Positions 17,912-27,450 of a stretch of DNA of 46,418 nucleotides are shown here, one piece after another; the first letter of the stretch is position 1; each line of letters starts with the position of its first letter. A program made the translations under genes and the position numbers. The notes under the pieces were generated by a model. The model was not told where the DNA came from and did not search any database. It worked only from the letters and a program-made list of their open reading frames with translations. This DNA comes from Neorhizobium sp. UBA3556 (GTDB lineage: Bacteria; Pseudomonadota; Alphaproteobacteria; Rhizobiales; Rhizobiaceae): NCBI GenBank assembly GCA_002376235.1, contig DFNX01000005.1, positions 1-46,418 on the forward strand. The letters run 5' to 3'.

Positions 17912-19442
17912 TCGCGTCTCGAACATTCCGCTGAGCAGGCGCAATCTTTTGATTGGCACCACGGTTCTCACATCCATCACCGCGTTCGGCGGCGTGCAGG
18001 CGCAATCGGCATCTCCTGTCGTCACTTCGAAACAGGGCAAACTGCGCGGCGTGACCGAGAAGGGGCTTTCGATCTGGCGCGGCGTCCGCTACGCGGCACC
18101 TCCGACCGGCATCAATCGTTGGCGACCGCCGCAGCCCCTTGCCGCATGGCAGGACGTACGCGATGCGACACGTTTCGGGCCTGCGTGCCTGCAACCCGTC
18201 GCCCGCAACGAGCCCGAACGCAGCCTGAAGGACAAGCCCCAGAGCGAGGATTGCCTGACGCTGAACATATGGGCACCGCAGGATGCACGATCGCTGCCTG
18301 TCATGGTCTGGATCCACGGCGGCAGTTTCCGTTTTGGAACCGGATCTCTCGACCTTTATCATGGCGATGAGCTGGCAAAGCAGGGCGTGATCGTCGTGAC
18401 GATCAACTACAGGCTCGGGCTTTTCGGTACGTTCTCGCATCCTGCCCTGCGTGATGACGGTCAGACCGATGTCAATTTCGGCCTGCTCGACCAGATTGCA
18501 GCGCTGCAATGGGTCAGGGACAACATCGCAGCATTTGGTGGCGACCCGTCGAATGTGACGCTGTTCGGCGAATCCGCCGGCGGCGTTTCAGTCTCCTATC
18601 TGATGGCATCGAAAGCGGCGCGCGGCCTGTTTCACCGGGCAATCGTCCAGTCCGGCGGACTGGCCGTTCCGTTAAGCGACCGTCAGGAAGGGGATGCAAT
18701 CGGACAACGCATCGCGGAAGGCCTGAATTTGCCAGATGCAAAAGCCGCAGATCTTCGCGCTCTGCCCGCCGAGGCATTACGCGATGCCACCTACTCCGCC
18801 GCCGACATCATGCCGCAACGGGATGGCCACGTCATTGACCAAAACCTCCCAGACGCCTTCGAAGCAGGCGACGCCGGCGACATGCCCTTGCTGATCGGCT
18901 GGAACACCGCCGAAGCAGGCTTTTTCGGGCCTCGCTACTGGCAGAGCATCCAAGGCGATCTCGGACCCGATCGATGGCAGGAATTCAAGGCGCTCTGTGT
19001 CGGCTGGGGACGTGAAAACGACGATACGGCATCAGAACAGATCGCTTCGGAATGGTTTGCAGGCTCCGTCAGTCGCGCCATGGCATTGTCGCATCGTGGT
19101 CCTGTCCACGCCTACCGTTTCGGCTGGGTGCCGGAGCGTGAAAGATCAACCAGCCGCGGCGCCATTCACACCGCTGAAATCCCATATGTGTTCGGCCATG
19201 TTGCCGCATCGACAGATGTGGATGATGCAAGCCGAGCAGTGTCCAGTGATCTATCAAGGCGTTGGGCAGCATTTGCCAAAAATGGAGAACCGGAAAGTCC
19301 TCATGGTCCGCAGTGGCGACAGTTAACCACTGCCGGCGACACGTTCCTGCGCGTCGGCCTCACTCGCACAGAGATTGGCGACGATCCAACTGCGGCGTTG
19401 GATGAGGCTATCCGAAGTGCAAAATTGCCACCGCGACCGTAG
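17904..19442 (+). CDS. Type-B carboxylesterase, Tat/Sec-exported
   Basis: A 512-residue esterase/lipase of the carboxylesterase type-B (COesterase) family, which hydrolyses carboxylic esters. Visible landmarks are EDCLTLNIWAP (about 116-125), the oxyanion-hole HGG at 138-140 and the nucleophile motif GESAGG with Ser224. The acid and base members of the triad (Glu in the middle third, His near 410) fit but were not pinned down individually. The N-terminus SRRNLLIGTTVLTSITAFGGVQAQ resembles a twin-arginine signal, although the second-basic context is minimal. The start overlaps the MFS stop by 8 bases, so the two are co-expressed. The esterase may process the compound that the transporter moves. 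Confidence 0.9.
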   Translation: MHDRVSNIPLSRRNLLIGTTVLTSITAFGGVQAQSASPVVTSKQGKLRGVTEKGLSIWRGVRYAAPPTGINRWRPPQPLAAWQDVRDATRFGPACLQPVARNEPERSLKDKPQSEDCLTLNIWAPQDARSLPVMVWIHGGSFRFGTGSLDLYHGDELAKQGVIVVTINYRLGLFGTFSHPALRDDGQTDVNFGLLDQIAALQWVRDNIAAFGGDPSNVTLFGESAGGVSVSYLMASKAARGLFHRAIVQSGGLAVPLSDRQEGDAIGQRIAEGLNLPDAKAADLRALPAEALRDATYSAADIMPQRDGHVIDQNLPDAFEAGDAGDMPLLIGWNTAEAGFFGPRYWQSIQGDLGPDRWQEFKALCVGWGRENDDTASEQIASEWFAGSVSRAMALSHRGPVHAYRFGWVPERERSTSRGAIHTAEIPYVFGHVAASTDVDDASRAVSSDLSRRWAAFAKNGEPESPHGPQWRQLTTAGDTFLRVGLTRTEIGDDPTAALDEAIRSAKLPPRP

Positions 19443-19534
19443 AGGTTAACAGATCGGGTGTCGGCGGCAGGTCTGGTTAAGCCCAATAGCGTTCAATTGG
19501 TATTCCTATCAGCTCTTGAGCGGAATCGAACCGT

Positions 19535-19564
19535 CGGCCCTAAGTCCGGCGGCCCTAATTCCGG
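19535..19564. repeat. Two tandem copies of a 15-bp repeat
   Basis: CGGCCCTAAGTCCGG (19535-19549) is followed immediately by CGGCCCTAATTCCGG (19550-19564), differing at one base. It lies in the non-coding gap between the esterase gene and the end of the glcB pseudogene. No function is apparent. Confidence 0.5.
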
Positions 19565-19659
19565 CGGAACTCTAACGCTCTGGCACATATACGTTTTTAT
19601 AGAGGTTCTATGCAGAGCGGAACCGGCCAGCGATTGTTGGAAAACGCCATCTTTTTCTA

Positions 19660-21706
19660 TCAGCCCCTCGCCTTCAGCTCGAGCCGTCGGCGATGCAGGA
19701 CCGGTTCCGTATAGCCGTTCGGCTGTTCGCGCCATTCACTACCAGATCGAGCGCTGCCTGGAAGGCGATAGAACCGTCGAAATCCACCGCCATCGGCGTA
19801 TAGAGCGGATCTCCGGCATTCTGCCCATCCACCACTTTCGCCATCCGCTTCATCGTGTCGATGATCTGGTCGACCCCGCGGACGACATAACCGAGAATGC
19901 CTTGCGCATTGTTGTCGAGTTAACGGCTGATCTCCTCTGCCGTCCAGTTGGGCCGCGGTGCGACCGGCACCGAAAGAATGTCCGAGAGTTTAGCGCGGGC
20001 ACGGCTCTTCAGGCTTTTTTGCACCGCTGCACATCGACGGTGTGATAGTGCGTGGCGTGTAGGGTCGCGGCCGTTGGCGACGGAACCCAGGCGGTATTGG
20101 CACCCGCCTTCGGGTGGCCGATCTTCTGTTCCAGCATCGCCGCCATCAGATCGGGCATCGCCCACATGCCCTTGCCGATCTGGGCATGACCGGACAGGCC
20201 GCATTCAAGGCCGATATCGACATTCCAGTTCTCATAGGCTGCAATCCACGCCGCCTGCTTCATGTCGCCCTTGCAGATCATCGGGCCCGCTTCCATCGAG
20301 GTATGGATCTCGTCGCCCGTGCGGTCGAGGAAGCCTGTGTTGATGAAGACGACGCGGTCCTTGGCGGCGCGTATGCATTCCTTGAGGTTCACCGTCGTGC
20401 GGCGCTCCTCGTCCATGATGCCCATCTTGATGGTGTTCTTCGGCATACCGAGCACCTGCTCGACACGGGTGAAGATCTCGGCGGCGAAGGCGACTTCTTC
20501 CGGTCCATGCATCTTCGGCTTGACCACATACATGGAGCCGAGGCGGGAGTTTTTGCGGAGGCCCTTAGGGCCACCGGTCCGGCCGATATCATGGATGGTG
20601 ATCAGCGCAGTCACCATCGCATCCATGATGCCTTCCGGCACTTCGTTTCCATCGCGATCGAGGATCGCCGGATTGGTCATCAGGTGCCCGACATTGCGCA
20701 CCAGCATCAGCGAGCGGCATTTCAGCTCGAAGGTTGAGCCATCCGGCGCAGTGTAATCGAGATCCGGGTTGAGCTTGCGTGTGAACGTCTTGCCGCCCTT
20801 GGAAACCTCTTCCGTCAGTCGCCCTTCATCAGGCCGAGCCAGTTGCGGTAGACGACGACCTTGTCCTCGGCATCGACGGCAGCAACGGAATCCTCGCAGT
20901 CCATGATCGTGCTGATCGCCGATTCGACCCAGACGTCCGAGATATGCGCCGGATCGGCCTTGCCGATGGCCGTCGTCGCGTCGATAAGGATCTCGACATG
21001 CAGATTGTTCTTCTTCAGCAGGATCTGCGCCGGTGCGCCCGCATCACCCAGATAGCCGGCAAACTGCGAGGGATCGGTGAGGCCCGTCACCTGTCCATCG
21101 GTGAGCGTTACGAAGAGCGCCGCAGATTCGACCTTGAATGATGCGGCATCCTTCCAGCTTGCGCCGGAAAGCGGCGCCGACCGATCGAGGAAATCACGCA
21201 CCCGTGCAATCACCTTTGCACCGCGGACGGGATTGTAGCCCTTGCCCTTCTCCGCGCCATCGGCGTCGGAAATCGCATCGGTGCCGTAAAGTGCATCATA
21301 GAGCGAACCCCAACGGGCATTCGCGGCGTTCAGCGCGTAACGGGCATTAATCACGGGAACGACGAGCTGCGGCCCTGCAATCTGCGCAATCTCGGGATCG
21401 ACATTTTCGGTGGAGACCGAAAATCCGGCCCTTCGGGCAGGAGATAACCGATCTCGCGTAGAAAAGCTTCGTAAGCTGCCAGATCGCCCGGTGCGCCGTT
21501 TGCCCGGTACCAATCGTCGATCTTCACCTGAAACGCATCGCGCTTGGCCAGAAGCTCTCGGTTCTTCGGCACAAGGTCGTGAACGATCGAAGAGAAGCCG
21601 GCGAAGAAGTGGTCCGCATCCACGCCGGCACCCGGCAGCGCCTCCTCCACCAGAAAGCGATGAACTGTTCGTCGATCTGCAGGCAGGAACCATCAACGTA
21701 GGTCAT
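19660..21706 (-). pseudogene. glcB: Malate synthase G, multiply frameshifted
   Basis: The pieces read in order as malate synthase G, which condenses glyoxylate and acetyl-CoA to malate. The N-terminus MTYVDGSCLQIDEQF starts at ATG 21706 with a good GGAG site. At least five single-base losses break the frame, at about 21652, 21421, 20818, 20027 and 19730, each fitting loss of one base from a short run. A TAA at 19920-19922 replaces the expected Glu codon, and around 19878 roughly 40-50 residues of the family appear to be missing in frame. Conserved blocks remain: MDCEDSVAAVDAEDKV, RNVGHLMTNPAI, RTGGPKGLRKNSRLGSMYVVKPKMHG and MKRMAKVVDGQNAGDPLY. The original C-terminus ends at the TGA at 19660-19662. 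The gene could no longer make active enzyme. Its position after allantoin-pathway genes fits disposal of the glyoxylate they yield. Confidence 0.93.
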
Positions 21707-21822
21707 ACTCAATCTCCAGTTTCACAGGCATTTCTGCCTGCCTATTCGAACAGCCCGAAGGCTGAAAACAACATGCTCGCAGCCATGTTGGTCTAAATTC
21801 ACTCGGATGATGCGGCTTCCGA

Positions 21823-22644
21823 TCAGAACAGATCGGGGTGCCTATTGACGTCCTTGTAGAGCAGGTAGCGGAACCGGCCGGGACCTCCCGCATAGCAGGC
21901 CTGTGGGCAATAGGCGCGCAGCCACATGTAATCGCCAGCCTCGACCTCTACCCAGTCGCTGTTCAGCCGGTAGACGGCCTTGCCTTCCAGCACATAAAGC
22001 CCGTGCTCCATGACATGGGTCTCCATGAAGGGAATGCTGGCGCCCGGCTCGAAGGTGACGATGTTCAGGTGGAAATCGTAGCGGACATCGTTCGGATCGA
22101 GGAAGCGCGTCGTGCCCCAAGTGTCGTCGGTATCCGGCATCCAGTTGATCGCGCATTCATCCTCATGGGTGAAGATGGCCTGCGGTGCTTCAAGACCTTC
22201 GACGGTCTTGAACACCTTGCGAACCCAATGGAAGCGCAGCGGTGCCGCGCTGTCGTTCTTTAGCGTCCATGCATGGCCGGCTGGGATATAGGCGAACGAG
22301 CCGGTCCTGAGGGGCCGATCCTTGCCCTCATAGGTAATTGTGCCCTCGCCCTCGACAACGAAGATTGCGGCCTGGGCGCGGGCATCCGGTTCCGGTTTCA
22401 CGCTGCCGCCTTCGGGCGCCACTTCTATAATGTACTGCGCGAAGGTCTCGGCAAAGCCGCTCAAGGGACGCGAGATGATCCAGCCGCGGGTCTTGTCCCA
22501 ATGCGGCAGGGCGCTGGTTACAATGTCGCTCATCACCGTCTTCGGGATCACTGCATAGGCGGTCGTGAATATGGCCTTGCTGGAAAGCGTCTGCGTCTGT
22601 GGCGGCAAGCCGCCGACGTTCGAGAAATAAGGGCTTTTCGTCAT
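21823..22644 (-). CDS. allE: (S)-ureidoglycine aminohydrolase (bicupin)
   Basis: A 273-residue double-cupin protein of the YlbA/AllE type, a manganese-dependent enzyme that converts (S)-ureidoglycine to (S)-ureidoglycolate plus ammonia in allantoin breakdown. The N-terminal cupin spans about residues 60-135 (IFVVEGEGTITYEGKDRPLRTGSFAYIPAGHAWTLKN). The C-terminal cupin spans about 185-265 and contains ETHVMEHGLYVLEGKAVYRLN, which holds the metal-binding Glu/His/His set. Start ATG 22644 follows the puuE stop by 14 bases; a TTG start at 22662 is less likely. Unlike the flanking puuE and glcB genes it is fully open, so it may still be made even though the steps on either side are broken here. Confidence 0.88.
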   Translation of the reverse strand: MTKSPYFSNVGGLPPQTQTLSSKAIFTTAYAVIPKTVMSDIVTSALPHWDKTRGWIISRPLSGFAETFAQYIIEVAPEGGSVKPEPDARAQAAIFVVEGEGTITYEGKDRPLRTGSFAYIPAGHAWTLKNDSAAPLRFHWVRKVFKTVEGLEAPQAIFTHEDECAINWMPDTDDTWGTTRFLDPNDVRYDFHLNIVTFEPGASIPFMETHVMEHGLYVLEGKAVYRLNSDWVEVEAGDYMWLRAYCPQACYAGGPGRFRYLLYKDVNRHPDLF

Positions 22645-22658
22645 GATTTTCTGCTCGA

Positions 22659-23598
22659 TCAAATAGTGGGTGACAAGCCATCCGGCCGGTGATGTTCATG
22701 CCAATGTCGTGCAATTTCGATGCGCTGCGGCACCCAAACCTTATCGTGCGAGGCGACATACTCCATGAAGCGCCGCGCCGCCGCGATGCGGCCCGGCCGA
22801 CCGACAAGACGGCAATGCAGGCCCACCGACATCATCTTCGGGCTGCCCTCTTCGCCTTCGCGATAAAGCGTGTCGAAGGCGTCTTTCAGATAGGTGAAGA
22901 ACTGATCGCCGGAATTGAACCCCTGCGGCGTGGCGAACCGCATGTCGTTGGTCTCAAGCGTATAGGGAATGATCAGGAACGGCTTGCCATCGATACCCGG
23001 CACCAATAGGGAGGTCGTCCGTGTAGCTGTCCGACGAATAGAGGAACCCGCCCTCCTCCATCACGAGCCTCAGCGTGTTGTCTGAAGGCTTACCCTGGTA
23101 CATGCCGTAGGGCCGCTCGCCGACGAGTTCGGTATGGAGACGCACGGCTTCGAGGATGTGCTCGCGCTCGTTCTCAAGCGGAAAATCCTTGTATTCGAGC
23201 CAGCGATAACCGTGGCTGGCGATTTCCCACCCCGCCTCTTTCATCGCCGCGACCGCTTCCGGGTTGCGGGCCATGGCGTGCGTCACGCCATAGACGGTGC
23301 ATTGCATCTTGAGTTCGGTAAACAGCCGAAACAACCGCCCAAAACCGGCGCGCGAGCCGTATTCGTAGATCGATTCCATGTTAAGATTGCGCTGGCCGGG
23401 CCAGGCGGCCGCGCCGACGATTTCCGACAGCAGGTTTTCCGACGCAGGATCACCGTCGAGGATCGAGCTTTCGCCGCCCTCCTCGTAGTTGATGACGAAC
23501 TGCACGGCGACATTCGCCGCGCCCGGCCATTTCGGATCGGGACTGTTGCGGCCATAGCCAACGAGATCGCGCGGTGTGTCGGGCGACAGGATTGTCAT
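22659..23598 (-). pseudogene. puuE: PuuE-type allantoinase, frameshifted
   Basis: Polysaccharide-deacetylase-fold allantoinase (PuuE), which hydrolyses allantoin to allantoate. The first part starts at ATG 23598 with AAGGACC ahead and reads DLVGYGRNSPDPKWPGAANVAVQFVINYEEGGE, then CTVYGVTHAMARNPEAVAAMKEAGWEIASHGYRW, then SSDSYTDDLP. The frame is then lost near 23000-23013. The rest continues in another frame as VPGIDGKPFLIIPYTLETNDMRF to RIEIARHWHEHH. The expected joint is DDLPYWVPG; two single-base losses (one C, one G) explain it. Either this is a true pseudogene or the assembly carries two indels. It precedes allE in the same operon. Confidence 0.88.
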
Positions 23599-23678
23599 GA
23601 TAGGTCCTTGGAGAAATTCATTTCAGGGCATTGCGATGCCATCGGCACCACCATGCAACATGGAGCCTCATGCGGTGA

Positions 23679-24341
23679 TTACTCCGCAGCCGCCTGCTCG
23701 CCAGACTTTCGGGCTTCCCATTCCTGCGGTGTCAACGTCTTGATGTCGAACTGGTCGCGGGTGCGGGTGTAGGTGTGCCCGCCCATGCGGCCAACGGCGT
23801 CCATCATCTGCTGGTCGATATGCAGGTTGGAGGCGTTGACCGCATCGCTGCGAACAAACACGCCGACGACCTCGCCAAGGATGATCTCGCGCGCCGGGCC
23901 GACCTGCAGCGTCGTGTGACGGCGGCATTCGAGGGCGGCAGGGGCTGCGAGGATCCGCGGGCTGCGCACCATCTGACCGGGCACGGTGGCAAGGCCAGCT
24001 TCCTCCATCTCATCCACGTCGGGCCCGAACTTGATGGCGCACACCTCCATCTGATCGACGAGGGCATTGTCGCAGATATGCACGGTGAACTCGCCGGTCT
24101 CGCGAATATTGCGGGCGGTGTCCTTGAAGCGCATGTCGGAATAGTTCTCGACACCGATCGCGACGATGGCCGGATCATGGGTCAGAACGTTGAAGAAGCT
24201 GAACGGCCCGGCATTCGGTTGGCCGTCCTTGCTCACTGTCGTCACCAGCGCGATCGGCCGTGGGATGACGGTGCCGATCAGGATCTTGTAGCGCTCGCGT
24301 TCGGTGAGCTTGGCGAAATCGAAATGGGTATGATCGTGCAT
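23679..24341 (-). CDS. Flavin reductase-like FMN-binding protein
   Basis: A 220-residue protein with the FMN-binding split-barrel of the flavin reductase (DIM6/NTAB-like) family. The segment IGTVIPRPIALVTTVSKDGQPNAGPFSFFNVLTHDPAIVAIG (about residues 22-63) is the typical N-terminal flavin-binding part. Such proteins reduce flavin for a monooxygenase or bind FMN themselves. It lies one base after the creatinase-like M24 gene stop and is therefore in the ABC transporter/M24 operon. No monooxygenase partner is visible in the window. Its specific role is unknown. Confidence 0.82.
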   Translation of the reverse strand: MHDHTHFDFAKLTERERYKILIGTVIPRPIALVTTVSKDGQPNAGPFSFFNVLTHDPAIVAIGVENYSDMRFKDTARNIRETGEFTVHICDNALVDQMEVCAIKFGPDVDEMEEAGLATVPGQMVRSPRILAAPAALECRRHTTLQVGPAREIILGEVVGVFVRSDAVNASNLHIDQQMMDAVGRMGGHTYTRTRDQFDIKTLTPQEWEARKSGEQAAAE

Positions 24342-24342
24342 C

Positions 24343-25767
24343 TCAGGCCTCGGCAGCTATGCGGTGGGTTTCAAGCGGAGTGTGGCGCGACAGGTTCTCG
24401 AACCCGTCTTTTGTGACGACATACATGTCGCCGATATTGCAGCCGGCCGACAGCGGTTCCAGCCATTGCGTATGCAGCACGAACACCATGCCTTCTTCCA
24501 TGCGGTCGTAATTATGGGAGGAAATGTTGAAGCTGTTCTGTCCGCCGGCCATGCCAACGGAATGGCCGAGATTGGGGTTATGTGGCCCATGCGTCGCGGG
24601 ATAAACATGCATCAGGGTGCGGCCCTGTGCCTCCCAGTCGATGTTCTTCACATACTGGCGCGGGATAAGCCGTGCGCCGCCATCGTCCATCGGCGCCCAG
24701 TTGTACGGCATGGTGCGCGCTTCGGGCGACGTCAGCATACCGCGCTCGATCATCGGTTCGAAGGCGGCATTGTTGACATCACGCATCAGGGCGCCCGGCC
24801 GGATCAGCTTTTCGGCGCGCTTGACGCCCTCGGTGCAGGTGGCCAGCACCTCCTCCTGCCGTTTGGTGATGTCGCCCACGGCGATCATGCGAGCCGTCTG
24901 GGCGGTGTAGCCGCGATAGGTCACATTGGAGACGTAGAGATTGATCAGGTCTCCCGATCGGACCACATGGCCGTAAGGTTTGCCGCAATGGGTGCCGAAT
25001 TCGTTGATACCGATCTGGTAACCGTCACCGGTCTCGCCGCCGAAGGAAAGTTGCGCCTGGGTGAAGGCGGCATAGATCTCGTGGTCGGTCACGCCGGGCT
25101 TTGCCACGTGATAGGCCGCCTGCGTGGCGATGCTGATGAGCTGCGCGGCCGCGCGAAACATCTCGATCTCACGCGGCGAGCGCACCTTCTGCATGCGGTC
25201 GAGAATGGCGTTGTCGGCCACGAACTTGGCCTTCGGCATCAGTTCGTCGAGGGCCGACCATAAGGTCAGCGAGGTGCGGTCGCCAATACGGCCGATCTGC
25301 GCCTTCGACAGGCCCATGCCGGTCAGTAGTTCGGCGCATTTTTCCGCCGTCTTGACGACGCTGTCGCCCGGACGATCGGCATATTCCCGGCCGATCGGGC
25401 CGATCTGCCAGATGTCCTCCACCAGCACAGGTTCGCCGCCCGGCGGCAGCAGCACGGACTGGGTGAAGAAGGAGAGAAGCACCATCGGCTTGTCGATATC
25501 GGTCGGGATGATCAGCACGCCTTCGCGCATCCAGTCGCAGATATAGCGCAGGTAATGGTTCGAGGTGTGGAACCAGCCGACGCCACCGGTATGCACGATC
25601 AGCGCATCATGCCCCGCTTCGACGGCCTGTCGGCGGATGCGGCGCAGGCGGTCCTCGAATTCCTCGACCGGCAAGGGAAGCGGTGCGGAGAAATCAAAAT
25701 CCGGCTGAAAATCGGCGAGCAGCGATCCGACGCGATACGCTCCTGCCTTGGTGGCGGTCATGTTCAT
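24343..25767 (-). CDS. Creatinase-like M24 family protein lacking metal ligands
   Basis: A 474-residue protein with a creatinase N-terminal domain (about 35-190) and the M24 pita-bread domain (about 195-465). In metal-dependent M24 aminopeptidases two Asp and a Glu bind the metals. Here the first Asp region reads LYVSNVTYRGYTAQTARM, with no Asp at either expected place (about 278 and 290). The VFTIEPG-like Glu position reads VFVLHTQW (His432). The conserved GHSVGMAG His (about 402) is kept. Metal-free creatinase has similar losses and cleaves C-N bonds by other means, so an amidino- or amide hydrolase is more likely than a peptidase. Start ATG 25767 has GGAAGGA ahead. It follows the polyamine-type transporter genes, which presumably import its substrate. 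Confidence 0.8.
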   Translation of the reverse strand: MNMTATKAGAYRVGSLLADFQPDFDFSAPLPLPVEEFEDRLRRIRRQAVEAGHDALIVHTGGVGWFHTSNHYLRYICDWMREGVLIIPTDIDKPMVLLSFFTQSVLLPPGGEPVLVEDIWQIGPIGREYADRPGDSVVKTAEKCAELLTGMGLSKAQIGRIGDRTSLTLWSALDELMPKAKFVADNAILDRMQKVRSPREIEMFRAAAQLISIATQAAYHVAKPGVTDHEIYAAFTQAQLSFGGETGDGYQIGINEFGTHCGKPYGHVVRSGDLINLYVSNVTYRGYTAQTARMIAVGDITKRQEEVLATCTEGVKRAEKLIRPGALMRDVNNAAFEPMIERGMLTSPEARTMPYNWAPMDDGGARLIPRQYVKNIDWEAQGRTLMHVYPATHGPHNPNLGHSVGMAGGQNSFNISSHNYDRMEEGMVFVLHTQWLEPLSAGCNIGDMYVVTKDGFENLSRHTPLETHRIAAEA

Positions 25768-25799
25768 TGGGTATTCCTTCCAAAAATTGTTCCTGTTCG

Positions 25800-26621
25800 T
25801 CAGGCCTGCCGGGAGGGCGCCAGCACCCGCCTTGCCACCAGCATCACCACCAGCGTCAGGCCGATCAGCAGCCCCGACATGGCAGCGACGCGGACATCGA
25901 GCGATTCCTCTATCAGCGCGAACATTCTGAGCGGCAGCACCGTCGTCTGCGCATCGGCGAGGAAGAGCGAGACGGAAACATTGTCGAGCGACTGGATGAA
26001 GACGAGGAAAGCGCCGGCGAGAATACCGGGCGTCAGCAATGGCAGGATCACCCGCCTGAGCGTCGTGACCCAGCTCGCCCCCATGACCGTCGAAGCTTCC
26101 GCCAGCGAGGGATTGATGCCCTGCGCGACGACAGAAGCTGCCCGATACATCAGCGGCCCAAAAACCACGACATGGCCGATGACGGTGAGCCAGAGCGACG
26201 GCTGAAAGCCAACGAAATTGGCGACGATCAGCGCCGCCAGACCATAAACGAGGCTTGGCAGCACCAACGGCGCGAGAAGCAGCGGTTCGATCGTGTTGAC
26301 CGAGCGGCGACGCATGCGCGCCATGCCGATCGTGGCGGGCACGGCAAACAGCAGCGAGCCGAGCACGGCAAGGCCCGCGATCTTCAGCGAATTGCCGGCT
26401 GCGATATGTTCGGTGCCGGAACGGATCGGGTCGAGCAGAGCCGCATACCAGCGCAGCGAAAAGCCTTCCGGAGGATATCGCAACGTCTGGCCCGAGGTGA
26501 ACGACATGGTGATGGCAATGACGATCGGTGCCACCAGATAGATCAGGCTCAAGCCGCCGAAGCCGAAAACGAATGCCTTGTAGAGAAGGACCGGAAGTGG
26601 GTTTTCACGGATGTTACGCAT
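25800..26621 (-). CDS. ABC transporter permease (PotC-like)
   Basis: A 273-residue inner-membrane permease of the spermidine/putrescine/iron (binding-protein-dependent) class with about six membrane segments. The EAA-type loop reads LAEASTVMGASWVTTLRRVILPLLTPGILAG (about residues 178-208), which contacts the ATPase. It overlaps the partner permease gene by 8 bases and ends 33 bases before the M24 gene. Substrate class is inferred from family resemblance only. Confidence 0.88.
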   Translation of the reverse strand: MRNIRENPLPVLLYKAFVFGFGGLSLIYLVAPIVIAITMSFTSGQTLRYPPEGFSLRWYAALLDPIRSGTEHIAAGNSLKIAGLAVLGSLLFAVPATIGMARMRRRSVNTIEPLLLAPLVLPSLVYGLAALIVANFVGFQPSLWLTVIGHVVVFGPLMYRAASVVAQGINPSLAEASTVMGASWVTTLRRVILPLLTPGILAGAFLVFIQSLDNVSVSLFLADAQTTVLPLRMFALIEESLDVRVAAMSGLLIGLTLVVMLVARRVLAPSRQA

Positions 26622-27441
26622 GGCCGACGAGCCTCCGGTGGCGGGAAATCATGGTCATGGCGACAAGCAGGAAGCCGGTCGACATCAGGAGCACGACAGC
26701 GATCGCCGAGGCCATCGGCCAGTCGAACAGCGTGCCGACCTCGCGGTAGATCAACTGCGGCACATAGACGTTGCGCGCACCGCCGATAACGGCCTGGGTG
26801 ACGAAGGATGCACTTGTGCTGGCAAAAACGAGGATCCAGCCCGCCAGCAAACCGGGCAGCATCATCGGCAAGAGAACCGTGACAAGAATGCGCCATGGGC
26901 CTGCACCCGAAACCTGCGCGGCCTCGGTAAAGGTGACCGGGATGCGCGACAGGATGGCAACCAGCGGCAGGATGATCAGCGGCAGGTCGATCTGGCACAT
27001 GGCCATAACGAGGCCGAGTTCGGTGGACATCAGCGAGAACGGACGCTCGGCAAGTCCGAGCGCCACGAACGTCTCGCTGATCGGTCCCTGCCGGCCGAGA
27101 ATGACGATCCAGGCAAAGGTACGCACCACATTGCTGGTGAGCATCGGGATCAGCGTCAGGAAAATGATGATCTGGCGGGCGGTTTTGCCGCTATGCCAGT
27201 AAAAAAGCGCGATCGGCACCCCGAGCAGGGTCGTGCTGACGATGGTCTGTAGACCGAGCTTGGCGGTATTGATCAGGACGCGGTAGTTGAACGCATCGCC
27301 GAAAAAGCGCGCGTAATTGTGCAGGGACAGGCCATCGGGGCCGATGAAGCTGAACCCGATGAGAACGGCGAGCGGCGTTGCAAAAAACGCCACCGACAGC
27401 AGAAGCATCGGGATAACGTATGGGAAACCGCTCGCTTTCAT
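26614..27441 (-). CDS. ABC transporter permease (PotB-like)
   Basis: A 275-residue membrane protein with about six hydrophobic segments. The EAA loop is FTEAAQVSGAGPWRILVTVLLPMMLPGL (near residues 175-202). It pairs with the downstream PotC-like permease, whose start it overlaps. The substrate-binding protein gene ends ten bases before its ATG, so all components are in one transcript. Confidence 0.88.
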   Translation of the reverse strand: MKASGFPYVIPMLLLSVAFFATPLAVLIGFSFIGPDGLSLHNYARFFGDAFNYRVLINTAKLGLQTIVSTTLLGVPIALFYWHSGKTARQIIIFLTLIPMLTSNVVRTFAWIVILGRQGPISETFVALGLAERPFSLMSTELGLVMAMCQIDLPLIILPLVAILSRIPVTFTEAAQVSGAGPWRILVTVLLPMMLPGLLAGWILVFASTSASFVTQAVIGGARNVYVPQLIYREVGTLFDWPMASAIAVVLLMSTGFLLVAMTMISRHRRLVGHA

Positions 27442-27450
27442 GGCGCTACC

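Noticed and set aside
19515..19545. tRNA-like T-arm on the minus strand (GGTTCGATTCC)
   Set aside because: The T-stem pairs poorly and no acceptor, anticodon or D-arm could be fitted around it.
25683..26789. 368-codon plus-strand frame opposite the M24 and permease genes
   Set aside because: Antisense to two well-supported genes; composition rich in Arg/Gln/His typical of shadow frames.
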